The translations under genes and the position numbers were made by a program. This document shows positions 1 through 11,400 of a DNA stretch of 64,000 nt, one piece after another. The notes under the pieces were generated by a model that was not told the DNA's origin, did no database searches, and was given only the letters and a program-made list of their open reading frames with translations. Location: positions 17,212,496 to 17,276,495 of the forward strand of contig OZ024936.1 of the NCBI GenBank assembly GCA_964017235.1, read 5' to 3'. Numbering within the stretch: position 1 is the stretch's first letter; each line of letters opens with the position of its first letter. This stretch comes from Sabellastarte sp. h YS-2021. Taxonomy: Eukaryota > Annelida > Polychaeta > Sabellida > Sabellidae.

Positions 1-2031
1 TTTCCTGTACTGTCTCTTCCCAATAGTTTTCCATGCAGGCTTGTCCGGTCGAGAGTCTGTGTGGGTAGACTTCCTTTCCGGGCGTTCGTATGGGTGGTAC
101 CGACCCTTGCCATGACCTGAAGTAGATTGCCCCTTGGATTCAAACTGAGCTATATCTTCCTCAGCTCGTTTGATGGTAGCATCTGGGAAAAGAGTCGACA
201 GATGAAGAGGAGCAGTTCTTAAAGCTGTGAGGGTGTCTTGCTTGATCCCGGTCCTGAGATGACTGAGATATGCATCACGACGGACAAGAGTAAGGTTCCC
301 CATAGTGATGAAGACGAAGTCGGATAGATGCTCCATTGACTTTGCTGCTGCCTGTGAGATGCTAGCATTGAAGTCCAGTAAGTAATGGAGTTCATCAATA
401 GCCGGAGAGACCTTTGCCGACCCTTTCCCTTTGTTCTGGGCTTTCAGAACCCTGAGTTGCTCTTTCATATTCTGTTGCACCTTCACCAGACAACGGTTAA
501 AACTGGCCGTCTGATTACAGAAAACTGAGGCCTCGCGGGCCGACCTTTCCCATCTTCGTAGGGTTTCTTGAGAAATCTTGCGTGAAGCAGGTGGGGTAGA
601 GCCCAGTCCCGTATATCTGGCTATGCGACTGTAACTGCTATTCAGTCTAACTGCATCTGTGTGCCATGAGGAGATTCTGGACGGTTCAGGCTTCTGGTCG
701 GTGTGCAGGCCATACCATTTAGTCTGAGAACGGGGTGGTCGGATAAACACGTCCTTGGCCAGTCCACCGGCTTCCGACCCCCTAGACGGGTAACCCTCTG
801 CTATAGTGAGGTTGAGTTTGCCAAGTTTTTTGCAGAGCCATTCTTCTGTGGGCATCCTGACGGATACCTTACCCGGGGTGACAGTTTTGGGTCCGGCGAA
901 TGGATTGTCGTCGGATGTGGCAGTGGTGTTATCGACCTCAGGAATGTGGGTCCAACCCATATAAGATCGGATACCTTGCATGGTGTCCCGGTAAGTTTGC
1001 TCTTCAGATATGGGCTGGTCCTGTTCAGTTACTGAATGTTCCTCAGACCATTCCCCTTCGTCGGCATATAGATCTAAAGGAGGCCTGTCCGACAGTGCAC
1101 TACCATCATTGGAAGAGATGCTTGAGAAACTGTCCTGTCTGGACCTATGCAAGGCCGGAGAGCCTGAATCATCTGTAGTTGGTCGGTGACTGCCTTGTTG
1201 AGAGAGAGGAGTCGGGTCGGTACCAATATCTCCAGCCGGGGTAGGTTGGTTGGTGGTAGATGAAGTAGGTCGGCTGGTCTTAGTTTGACTGGCCGGCTGA
1301 TGCTTATGAGCAGAGGAGCCCGTACCAGGAAACTTGCTGCTTGAAGACTGTTGACTGGTCAATGCTTTACTGGTCGGCTGATGCTTTTCAGCAGAGAAGC
1401 CAGTTCCAGGAAGCGCAGCAGAGGAAGATAAGGGTCGGATGAAAGGATCTGATACCCGTTCTACTGAAGCTGGAGGTGAATGGGTCGGAGTTACTTTGAC
1501 ATTTGCAGAAAACTGAGGTTCAAAGCTCTTGCTCAACAGAAGTGCTTCTATCCGGTTGAAGCGTTCCGCCCATTTGGAATCTAAGTCCGCTATCTTGTCA
1601 TCAGCAGAAGGGGGCTTTGAAACAGTAGAAGACGGTGAATTATCCTTCTTACCGACTTTCTTGGTGTCTTTCTTTATTTTCTTGTTAGGCGGCTGGGCTT
1701 CCAAAGCAGGTTTAGCAGGGGTGGGTTTGTCTATAGGCCCAATAACGGACACGCTAGTAGGATCAACTAAAGCCTCAGTGTCTTTAACAGGCGTACTTTC
1801 CAATTTCTTGGCCTCCCGCTTCTCCTTCTTAATTCTATATGAGGGAGTTGCTAGCTGAATACGTTGATCCTCAGAGAAGGCATTGCAGATTGAACAATTT
1901 GCAGACTGGGGGTTTTTAGTACAATCGTCCGTCCCCTTACCCTTCTCACGACATCTTGCACAAAAAGCATGAGTGTCAAAATTTGCCATAGCGTGCCCAC
2001 AACCGCCTCTTCGTTGGCCAGGAGAAGACAT
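1..2031 (-). CDS. DIRS-like retrotransposon ORF1 (Gag-like), partial at window edge
   Basis: An uninterrupted frame of 677 codons starts at ATG 2031 and runs off position 1 with no stop. The N-terminus has a Cys/His cluster (C11, H13, H21, C24, C27, C37, C46, C49) like that of the first ORF of DIRS-type tyrosine-recombinase retrotransposons. A long Ser/Pro/Thr/Gln-rich low-complexity region follows (about residues 90-330), then a more globular basic part (about 400-640). Reverse transcriptase and recombinase would lie beyond the window. The intact frame suggests a recent insertion. It sits left of exon 1 of the truncated ankyrin paralogue, so it is probably intronic. The family call rests on the Cys/His pattern and ORF order; another retroelement class is possible. 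Confidence 0.55.
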   Translation of the reverse strand, partial: MSSPGQRRGGCGHAMANFDTHAFCARCREKGKGTDDCTKNPQSANCSICNAFSEDQRIQLATPSYRIKKEKREAKKLESTPVKDTEALVDPTSVSVIGPIDKPTPAKPALEAQPPNKKIKKDTKKVGKKDNSPSSTVSKPPSADDKIADLDSKWAERFNRIEALLLSKSFEPQFSANVKVTPTHSPPASVERVSDPFIRPLSSSAALPGTGFSAEKHQPTSKALTSQQSSSSKFPGTGSSAHKHQPASQTKTSRPTSSTTNQPTPAGDIGTDPTPLSQQGSHRPTTDDSGSPALHRSRQDSFSSISSNDGSALSDRPPLDLYADEGEWSEEHSVTEQDQPISEEQTYRDTMQGIRSYMGWTHIPEVDNTTATSDDNPFAGPKTVTPGKVSVRMPTEEWLCKKLGKLNLTIAEGYPSRGSEAGGLAKDVFIRPPRSQTKWYGLHTDQKPEPSRISSWHTDAVRLNSSYSRIARYTGLGSTPPASRKISQETLRRWERSAREASVFCNQTASFNRCLVKVQQNMKEQLRVLKAQNKGKGSAKVSPAIDELHYLLDFNASISQAAAKSMEHLSDFVFITMGNLTLVRRDAYLSHLRTGIKQDTLTALRTAPLHLSTLFPDATIKRAEEDIAQFESKGQSTSGHGKGRYHPYERPERKSTHTDSRPDKPAWKTIGKRQYRK

Positions 2032-2159
2032 GATAGTCCTGGTATATAATGAAATACAATAATAGTGAAGAAAACGCAAAATGGTAGAAGAAAAACTCAA
2101 TAAACTTCTTTGAAGAAATTTCCTTGTGCACTAGCACGCGCCAAACGAAAAAGATGCTA

Positions 2160-2167
2160 TGACGTCA
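2160..2167. promoter_or_regulatory. Palindromic CRE-type site in the retrotransposon leader
   Basis: The sequence is a perfect TGACGTCA palindrome, the consensus cAMP-response element bound by CREB/ATF bZIP factors. It lies 129 bases upstream of the ORF1 start, inside the inverted-repeat leader, where a retroelement promoter would be expected. Function is inferred from position and consensus only. Confidence 0.35.
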
Positions 2168-2499
2168 TGCTGTCTAGACAGGAAGGAAGTACGACACGCC
2201 ATCTGGCGAGTGCACTAGTACTACGGACCGGCCTGCTAGTGGAGACACAGGACGTCTTTTTCTGGCGTTTGGCGGGCCGGTCTGCGCCGACCGGATAAGC
2301 TATTGTCCATTGGATAGGATGTATTAACGCAATAAAATCTCTATTATGTTTAAAGTTTCAACATCTGAATTTCCTAAGGTAACTGAATGTGTGGCCTACA
2401 GTTTACATAAGGTTGTGATTCAGTCGTGCTTCAGTGTGACACGTTAGTCCAATGGCGACATAAGGTGAGTGCAGAGAAGTGGAGGTTGGCTCTCGGTTA

Positions 2500-2677
2500 C
2501 ACATGCTTATGCTTCTCTTGTCCTACTGCCATCCTAATGTTATTTATGGTTACACACCATATCCAATCAGTGGCTGTGGATGTTGTACCTTATGGATACA
2601 CCAAATCTCAGAAGATATGAGTACAACTTTTAACCATCGGGTATACCACCTCTAGTGTGATTGGGGAATACCAAATA
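2500..2677 (-). mobile_element. MITE fragment, family of 43464-43973
   Basis: The reverse complement closely matches 43460-43650, sharing the stretch around CTTATGGATACACCAAAT and TCAGAAGATATGAG. The right end (about 2660-2676) matches the terminal inverted repeat of that family (GGGTATACCACC...TAGTGTGATTGGGG). A matching left terminus was not found, so this copy looks truncated. Confidence 0.5.
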
Positions 2678-3306
2678 AAGGAACTAGAATGGACCAGAAT
2701 GACCTTCACCCGTTAATGCTGCATTCTTTGGCACGCCCTGAGTTGTTGTTTACTACCCGTGACATAACTCTTTGCATTTTCACAGCATTTTTATGGCCGT
2801 TGAACTGGTATGTACCAGTTTTGAATAGCTGAAAGCATGTAGAATTAATCTGTGACATATTTTCAGTACCTTAATTATTTGTACCGATAAACTGACATTA
2901 CATGAAATCAAATGTCAACATGGTATATTGCTAATTTTAAAAAAAATAATATTTGGCTTGACCATTTAAATTTTTTAAAAATATATCATTTTTAGTGGAA
3001 ATAAAAGATCTACAACACTAAAACTGACTTAAACACAAATGTTATTCAATTATTATGCAATGTCATTACATACTAAAAGAGGATATTATATCAAAGTGTG
3101 CACCAAATGAGTTGACTAGAAATATGCTATATTTATTTTTTCTCTGTTATTCCTAGGTGTAACTATGAACCCCAATTGTCCAAAATGGTGGTCGGTATCA
3201 GGCTCTTAATTGCAGAGTAAAGCGGTCAAGGTCACTATACAGGTATATGTCATTCATTAAGTTTTTTCTTTTACATATAATTGTTAACATGTAGAATCTA
3301 TGCTAC
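2678..3306. other. Intronic sequence, nothing recognised
   Basis: AT-rich DNA between the MITE fragment and exon 1 of the partial ankyrin gene. No exon-like frame with splice sites and no terminal repeats were seen. It should be part of that gene's first intron. Confidence 0.4.
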
Positions 3307-3559
3307 CTGTTTTTGCAGCCAGGTGAAATGTTGATGACCCGCATTTTGTTTTCACCTGTGGATCTCCACCTAGGTCAATGAGACACTGGACTTCTCTCAG
3401 TGAATTCCTCAGTATTGCTCTGTGTAGAGGCGTGAAACCATGGTCATCATATGCATTGATCCTTCCACCAACAAGCATCAGGTCTCTGTTCACGTCAGTA
3501 AATCCACTTTCCCTATTAAGTAACTCACTTATCCCCGGGGTACTAGGGGCATGTCCCAT
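3307..3559 (-). CDS. Ankyrin-repeat adaptor paralogue, exon 1 only
   Basis: The ATG at 3559 has a strong Kozak context (CATCACCATGGG). The exon ends at a GT donor (3306-3305) in phase 1, exactly as exon 1 of the complete paralogue at 12986-13232. The two N-termini align throughout, sharing VGGRIN, HG(F/L)TPLHRAIL, LGGDP/LGADP and AAKTG, which form one full ankyrin repeat and the start of another. The protein starts MGHAPS, with Gly2 and Ser6 fitting an N-myristoylation signal. No later exon was found to the left, where a retrotransposon occupies the intron. The rest of the gene must lie outside the window, or it is a truncated duplicate. Confidence 0.7.
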
Positions 3560-5278
3560 GGTGATGTGAAAAGAGTTATATTATGGATAACAGTCCTTGG
3601 CAACTTAAATATATTTTGAAAGTACGATTAACTTCCTTGTTGGTGCCAAATATAGTTTTCTTCCAAATATTTGTAAATACTCCCATGTTTATGTTACACC
3701 TGTAAAGATTATGTGGTCGGTGAAAAGATATTACCATAATGAGGTGGATTGAATAGATCAATAAATGGTTATCAATGCTGGATGCATAATTTAACTGACA
3801 TATACTGTGAACATATGATTTTTCATTCTAACCACTGACAATAGCCAACAGGGAACATTTACGTGACGTTGGAGACATACATAATATTTTCCAATGTCCA
3901 AAATATCCTTACTTTTGTTATGCCCGGTATAATGGGTTTATATTTGGAAGCTATGCAAACGCTTAGTTTAATTATTGCTCCAACAAAACCGACAGTTTAA
4001 ATGATGTCAAGATTTCAAACTACTTCAAATTGTCTTCGTGGAAGAAATAAAATAAACTTCATATTTGCATTGAGCAAAAAGGTTATTTGTGTTGTTGTGC
4101 TGTAAATCAGATAACCTTATTTCTGAGGATTGGAAACAAGAGCAGATAATATACAAAAATAAGGAGAACAAATAAATCTATGATTCAAGTTAAACACAGT
4201 GTATTTTATCTCTTTGGCATAATATAGATTTTCAAAAATAAACACCTGTTGAGACTGAATGCTTTAGGTCCTCGTATTACTTCCCTGTGGTGTATTTCGT
4301 GGGAAAACAATTTCATGTTGCAAGGAAACCATTTTGATATATTCTAAAACATAAGTGTATATAAATACCATCATTTAAATTGTGTTACTGTTAAACAAAA
4401 AATTAAAGAACAGTATACACTAACAAATATAGAGCTGTAAAATATGCATTATGCTACACTGCATAACAATTTATTGAAAGATATAGAATTATCAATAATA
4501 GCATTTCATTTTTTTCATGCTTACAGGATTTTTAAGTCATGTTTAATCTGCACATACCGTAAAAAAGGTAATTATCTCATAATTTTTAAGATATACAGAT
4601 GTTTATTTATAGGGGTGTTTCTAATTTGAATATCACTTGTCTATAATTACCATTCTGTGCCTTTTATTGTGATACACATATAGTATACAAGATTAAGAAA
4701 ATGACATTACAAATCTATTAATCACCATATAGATATAATGCTTGGCTATATAACTTGGTACACACCTCAACTTGGCACAAAGCGGAAGTACATAATAATC
4801 GTGTATTCAACAGTTGTAAAATAAACATCTAGTTGTCTTCAGCAGCACTTGTAAATTTCTGGTGATGTATCAGTACCATATAAGGTTGTGGAGGTGAAGG
4901 CGTACGTAAATTAATTGTTTTCGGGGATTTCCGTATGTAAATTAGGCCTAGATGGGGCAGAAGTTATATTATCGCCCCTTTAAAGGCACTGTAAAGGTTA
5001 ATTGATTTCATTTTCAGTATGAAAAGCACATTTATAACTTGTGTATTTTAATCAAAGGAAGTCAACGTAATTTCACTTAAAAATATACACAAACAAGGGT
5101 TTTTTATCCAAGCTGTGCTAAATTTGGGCGGGTGGAGCAGTAAGTTGAGTTTGATCATACAAAATACACACTGGATTATCTCTTATTAAATCTTACGTAA
5201 AATGTTCATGTAAATATGAATGTTATTTGTTGTTATTTGTTATGTGTTTGTCATATATCAGTTTTTGTCTATATATTT
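3560..5278. other. Intergenic region between tandem ankyrin paralogues
   Basis: AT-rich DNA that should hold the 3' UTR of the upstream gene on its right and the promoter of the partial paralogue on its left. A possible minus-strand ATTAAA polyadenylation hexamer lies at 5047-5052. No convincing TATA-type promoter or other coding exon was identified. Confidence 0.35.
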
Positions 5279-5462
5279 TCACACAGTGGGTAAACACTCC
5301 ACTAAGCTGCCATGCCCACTGTCCTTGAAAACATCCTTCACCATCTTGATGTCCTTGACACTGCCCCCTACCAGTTTGTTGTTGATGATGAACTTTTTCT
5401 GCAGATCTTCTGCCCCCTGTAAACTCCTCAGACTCTCCATATCTTCACAGCTCAAGAGACAT
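5279..5462 (-). CDS. ANK-CARD-like gene, terminal exon 6
   Basis: The acceptor is CAATTTCAG. The exon encodes the rest of the CARD-like fold (LLSCEDMESL, AEDLQKKFI, KMVKDVFKDSGHGSLVECL) and stops with TGA at 5279-5281. The stop falls where the last CARD helix should end, arguing that the reading is complete. Confidence 0.66.
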
Positions 5463-8400
5463 CTGAAATTGGGGGTGATGTATTTTAATATAAATGTTTT
5501 ATTTACTAATGCATCATAGTGGAATTTAAATATTTATAGGTCACATAAAAAGATGGGTAGTTATCTACTATGTCCTGACAACCTATTCTCCCTGAACTTA
5601 TATGCACGTCTGGAAAACCGTGTTGCTTAAAAATTCTGCTTAAGTTCCTTCACAGTCATTGTAGAGGAGACATGGATATTTGGTAAAGTTAATCTTATGT
5701 TTCTTATATTTATGCTAAAGTTTTACACAAACTTGGTATATTGAAGCTAGTGTAATGTACGAAAGACATATCAAAATGGGTAGTTTTAGCGGGAGAAGAC
5801 AAAAATCAAATTTAGGGCTATACCTCCCGTTAATAGCCAGGGTCATATTTGGATAGGTCCTCAGTATTATCACTTGTGAGACTTAAACCCACACAGATGT
5901 CACTGCCTGTGATTACATGCCTAACCTACTAACCCATTGGGGAACTGAGGAGAGGTACAAGGAGAGGTACAAGGTAATCAGCATAGTTCAGTACATAGTA
6001 CACTTTAATTGGCACAACATCATTCCAAAATGACTATTTTGTTCCAAATTTTATCTGGTCAAAGTTCTGGGCTTGTACAATCAAATGTGGTACCAGTTTA
6101 TGACCTTATATCTGGACCACTCAAACGTCAATTTCTGTGGTATCAAAACACGTATTCCCTAAGTGTTTCACTCACCTGCTATACATCAGACAAATCAGCT
6201 GTTTTACATTCATCTTGCTGAGTTTGAAGAAGTTTTTCTTGATCTGACTTTTCTCATTGTCTGTTAGCTGGCTATCTGTGTTTCTGCCTCCCACTGTACC
6301 AATAGCAAATATTATCAAGTTATACACCATAGTATGTTTAGAATAATCAGAAACAGTGCTACAAAGACTACATGGTCCAATAAGAAAATATTCAATGTTT
6401 CTTTGGTAAACCCTCCAGCACACAAACTGATCATGGGAGTGAGATTGAATTTGGCTGCTTAAGCTAAGGTTAGTTTTGATACACAGAACAAAAATGTCTA
6501 AACCTCCTGCCATATGCATAGAATAGGATACTACACACTTAAAACATAGAGAAAGTGGCTGAACCTAGTTAATTATTTTATGTGTGTTAACCTGATGTCT
6601 TGATATGATACATTCTTAGGTTAACGATGTTGGGCGTGAAGTATCGATCCACGCCATCTCGAGATGGTACTTGCGCAATTGTGTCATCAAAAGATCGCGC
6701 GCCCATCTCGAGATTGCTCAAGCAATCTCGAGATGTAGCTGCTCCAACTCACAATGATTTCTCTCAAACGATCTTGATGTGATTGGCTGTATTTATTTTT
6801 GAGGTGGTCGCTGATTGGTCAATTTTAAGACATATTTTATCAGGATATCTAAGGATCTTAAGATCTCAGCCCATCTTAAGGTCTTACAGTTTAAGCTATT
6901 GATCTACTTAATACTGACTGATCAGAGGCCAACAAGGAGTAATTGTGATCAACTTATCATTGTTAAGACAGCAGCAAATCAGCATGAAAGGAATGGCACC
7001 ACCTACAACCAGTCAGTCAGGGGGCCACAGTGGTGCAGTGGTAACACACTCGCTCCCCACCTCTGAGGTCTGCATCCCCAGGACCTCATGTTGGAAAGTT
7101 GGTAGTTGATTACCAATGGTCAGCACTTTGCAGTACAGAACCTTGACCAACTGTATGTACTGATTTCCTTTGCCCAGAAACTAACCGTTGTGATATGACC
7201 TGTACAGTGTTGAAAGTGATAACCCAAATAAATAAATAAATAAATACAAACAATCAGAAACTTGCTTAATTTTGAATGGTAAACCATTTTAAATTTGATG
7301 TCAGAAGAGGATCGGAATGTCTGTAAAACTGATAACTGCCAGAATATATACATCAAGATAATCACACCATTGATCATCTATTATAGCTACCAATTTAATC
7401 GAACCTGTTGCTATTACCTGTTGTATGAAATTGCCCACAGGTAACACCATTCTGAATTAAATGAGACACTTGGTTTACTAAGAAAGTACTGCTTATTTAA
7501 AATAGTACATTGACCATATTAATACAGATACTGTTACTCACCATTACGTTTCCCTTCCACAATGCTTAACCTTTTCTCTAGACTCCTGAATCTCTGATCT
7601 ACTTCTCTCTTGTGTTCATCAAACTCCCTGCGTAATGCGGCCATGTCACTCTGTAACACTTTCACCACTTCTCTGGCAAGGGCAATATTAAGCTTTTTAT
7701 CACAATAGTACTGGGCATGTATTGAGACTATGTGACTGAGATTGAGTTTGGTTTTATATATTACATTTTTTACACTTGTTGGAGACCATTTTTTACTTTA
7801 GCCTGTGTAGTATTTGATATGTGGTGTGAGACCAGTTTGCGTGTAACAGTTGGCCAAGTGCATTTTATGGTGGAATCAATAGTTTTTCATACGTAGGAAT
7901 GCTTTGACTATAATATTACCTTGAAATTAAAAACTCAAATATTTGCCACTTAAGCATCTTACTTGTTTCCCACTTTTTACAACAGTATATAGCAGCAGAG
8001 AGATGTTGACTGTGTTGCATAATAATGATACATAGATTTATGAAATAATGAACTACTGAACTTCTGTAAACTTTGTTATAACATACAATACTCTTCCAAG
8101 CAAAAGTTGAAATATTTGTATCTGTTTACATTGCAAAGATTGGCGTTAGCATAGTCTCACTTGACCAGAAATTGTGAATACGGCATTAACTATATTGAGT
8201 CTCAACCTTGAGACTCACAATTAGTACAATTTTAAAAAGAGGTAACAAGTAAACTCATTCCTCATCCTTAGTGGTCTACATAGCCAATGTTTAATTTTTT
8301 TTCTGTATCATGAAAACTGTCTTCTCCCCTGAACAAGATAGCAGTCTCTCACAGTAGTAATAGCTAGTAACCACTTATAACCATAGGTGGAGCAGTACTT

Positions 8401-11400
8401 TGTGCAGAATTCCTCGACAAAGGGTACAATTTGCCCATGATCGAACTCCTCGCCAAAAAGTCCAACATCTTTACTACTGGGCAATGGATACAACAAAAGA
8501 TGAAAATAATGCCAATGTTTTATGACTTGGAGAAGTGAACACAGGCAGTGGAAAATAGGTGCATTTCTCCAGAATTTCTTCTCTTAGAAACATTGTCCAG
8601 AGTATTGTACAGATATAATGGGCTAATGTCTCAGTTCCCAAAATTTTATCTTGAGGCGTCAAAATAATCACCAATAATGAAAGCATGAACAAAGCAAAGC
8701 TATATGAAAGTAGGCATGGCTGTAAATGAGTAACTTACCCATGCTTTTCAAACACCATTTGGTATAACTAATATTGAGAGACAAGATTAGTCTTTAATAT
8801 TTACTTCTGTTCATTTATACAGCTGCCTGCGGGGCTACCTTACAATCTACAGGGGGGCATATTTTAAACATGTCATTGCACTTCTAAATTATTTGGATTA
8901 GACTTTTTGCCCAAGTGGCACAGTTTTCTTTTGCATGTAGCTTAGTGGAAAACAGTGCAAAGGTCAGGGTGTTTCAACAGCCAAGGTCATATTGGAAGTG
9001 ACCAACAGCATTGCCCTTTGCGAGAGTGGGTTAGCAAGTTTACCATCTAATCACAGGCTGTCACCTCTGTGTGAGGGTTTGCCACAAGTGGTAATGCTGT
9101 TGACGTGTCCCAATATGACCCTGGCTGTTGAATGGGACATAAAACACCAAACTTTGACATGAACTTTGCTAATCACTAGCTATAGGCCACACAGTGTAAA
9201 CAGTGCAGAACATTGACCAATTAAATCGTGTTTTCCTTCTTGCAACACCACCTGAGCTTCTCTCGCCTTAGCAATGTTTTAAACTTGATAATATATCCCA
9301 CATAAATTAATAATCCTACAGACTAAAACCTAGACATATACACACCAAAATGAACACTGACGATTACTGACTGCAGAATGTCTTTCATGTTATTTACCTT
9401 TGATTATGCTGCTCTGCCACCTCTGTCGGTGTGAGTCCTTCGTCATTCTTCACCTTTTCAGCCCCTTGACCTAAAGATGCCAACAGATGTGCCACCTGGG
9501 ATACAGGAAATTCAGTGGTTAAATGTAAAAGTACGTGATGTAGTTTTTTCCTTTTATTTTCAAAAAGTTGACTGCAACACATGTATATATTATATCAGTA
9601 TTGCTACATTCAGTGACGCTTAGGATTTAAATATGGTCGAGATTATGTGAATGAAAAACTCCCGAGCATAGCAACTCTTAGATGAAAGCAGTACATGGAA
9701 TAATTACAGTAATAGAATAACTAAAAAAGTGCCAAATTTATGAAGTTATGGCCAGTAGTTTCTAAATTATTGAGAAGTATTGCTAAATTAAATCCAACTT
9801 GCACAAAAATTAGGACATTTTAAAAAAGTTTTTGAAGCTTTGTTATATAAACTTCACTAATATTACAGATCAATAAATTGCAGTGACTCAACCAACTACT
9901 ACATATAGCATTGTTCATCTGGGCGGCAGTTTGTAAAGAAAGTCTGATATACTTACAGTTTATGTCTAAATGACCTCTTTTGAAAATAAAAAAACCTCTT
10001 GACAGGGAATTTATGACTTTCCCAGACAATCTAAGACATGAGATTCATGTTATATGGTACAATAGGGGGCCACGGTGGCAGAGTGGTAACACTCTGGCCT
10101 CCCACCTCTGAGGCCGGGGTTTGATTCCCGGCATGGCCTCAAGTGGGAAAGCTGGTAGTTGCTTGCCATTGGTTGGCAGTTTACAGTACAGAACCCTAAC
10201 AAACTGTATGTACTGGTTTCCTCTACCCTTCCAACTACCCGTCGTGATATGACCTGTACAGTGTTGAAAGCAATGTAAAACCCCAAATAAATAAATATGC
10301 TATAATACTCGATTCATTTAGAATCAATAAAATACCTTGCTATGGCCCATCTGAGCAGCAACATGCAATGCGGTGGACCTCCCAACAAACACTATCTTTT
10401 GCTTGTCTTTGTTTTCCAATTCTTCCTTTGCTTTGGACACTTCATCTACTGCTACATTCTTCCCCAGTAGAATTGCCATGATTTCCATGTTCCCTGAGAG
10501 AATTACACAACTGGTAATCATTTATAAGTACAACTTGTTCATAATCACCTTCATGCCAGCTTTAATTTGAGTAAATTTATCATTGTAAACATAATACCGT
10601 AAATCCAGTAAGTGTATTGTTTTGATTGTATACTCAGTACAATATCTGATCTCCTACAGGTCTCTCAGTACCAATCACACTATCTAAACTACAGTTCAAG
10701 GCATAGTGGCTGATGGTCATCTCAGCCTCACACAATTGATTACATCACAAGCGAGGCTGGGTCAAATCCATATATATGTCTGTGAGGTTCAGCCCCTTTA
10801 TTGTCCATGTTTAATGATCTGTTGCCATGGTAGTATTGCATAGTGGGAGACCATGTAAAGCTCGGGCTGGTCATCACTTGACTGTTATTACTTTATAGTC
10901 TGCTTAAAGATTAAGTCAGAGATGTGAAACTGCAAATGTCTAGAAGGTGCAAAAACATGAATGTCGAAAAGTTGTTTATGCCTGTAAAACTCAAAGATAG
11001 GACCAAAACACTTTGTACAAGTAAAAAAATGAGGAGGCAACAGTCAACCTATCTACTTGAATACTATGGATGATATGACGCAAAAAGAAAATTTCAAATT
11101 CTTACATAATTCTGTCATAAATGTTAGTTTTCCAGTGAAAATTGGGAAGATTGTGTCTCTCATTCCAAATTACTGGAAGATTCCCCAATTCATTCACCTC
11201 CCAATACAAATCTGTATTTTCATAAAATTTGGAGCTTATGACTAGATCATCACAAATATAGTGTGGAGATGGGCCTGCATTGATACTGCTACTTTAAATA
11301 GTAACAGTTGCAACAGCGTATGGAACATTAAAAAAACTGTCAACAGAGTACAAATCATTACAAAATTCATTATACCACATATTGCCAGACATGATTCCCA

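Larger units (their letters stand above)
1..2300 (-). mobile_element. DIRS-like retrotransposon, 5' part
   Basis: The element reads leftward from about 2300. Upstream of ORF1 is a GC-richer leader (about 2110-2300) unlike the AT-rich flank. It contains an imperfect inverted repeat: CGCCAAACG followed by AAAAAGATG at 2139-2155, against GACGTCTTTTTCTGGCGTTTGGCG-type sequence at 2251-2274. The motif GTGCACTAG occurs twice, at 2126 and 2211. The leader probably holds the element's terminal repeat and promoter. The outer boundary was not determined because the other end is outside the window. Confidence 0.5.

Noticed and set aside
703..1858. Plus-strand open frames of 90-110 codons opposite the retrotransposon ORF
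   Set aside because: The minus strand holds one continuous 677-codon frame with a recognisable Cys/His cluster; the plus frames are shadows.
8308..8496. Protein-like minus-strand frame as a possible exon of the ANK-CARD-like gene
   Set aside because: It cannot be joined in phase to exon 3 without a stop, and exons 3 and 4 join perfectly without it.
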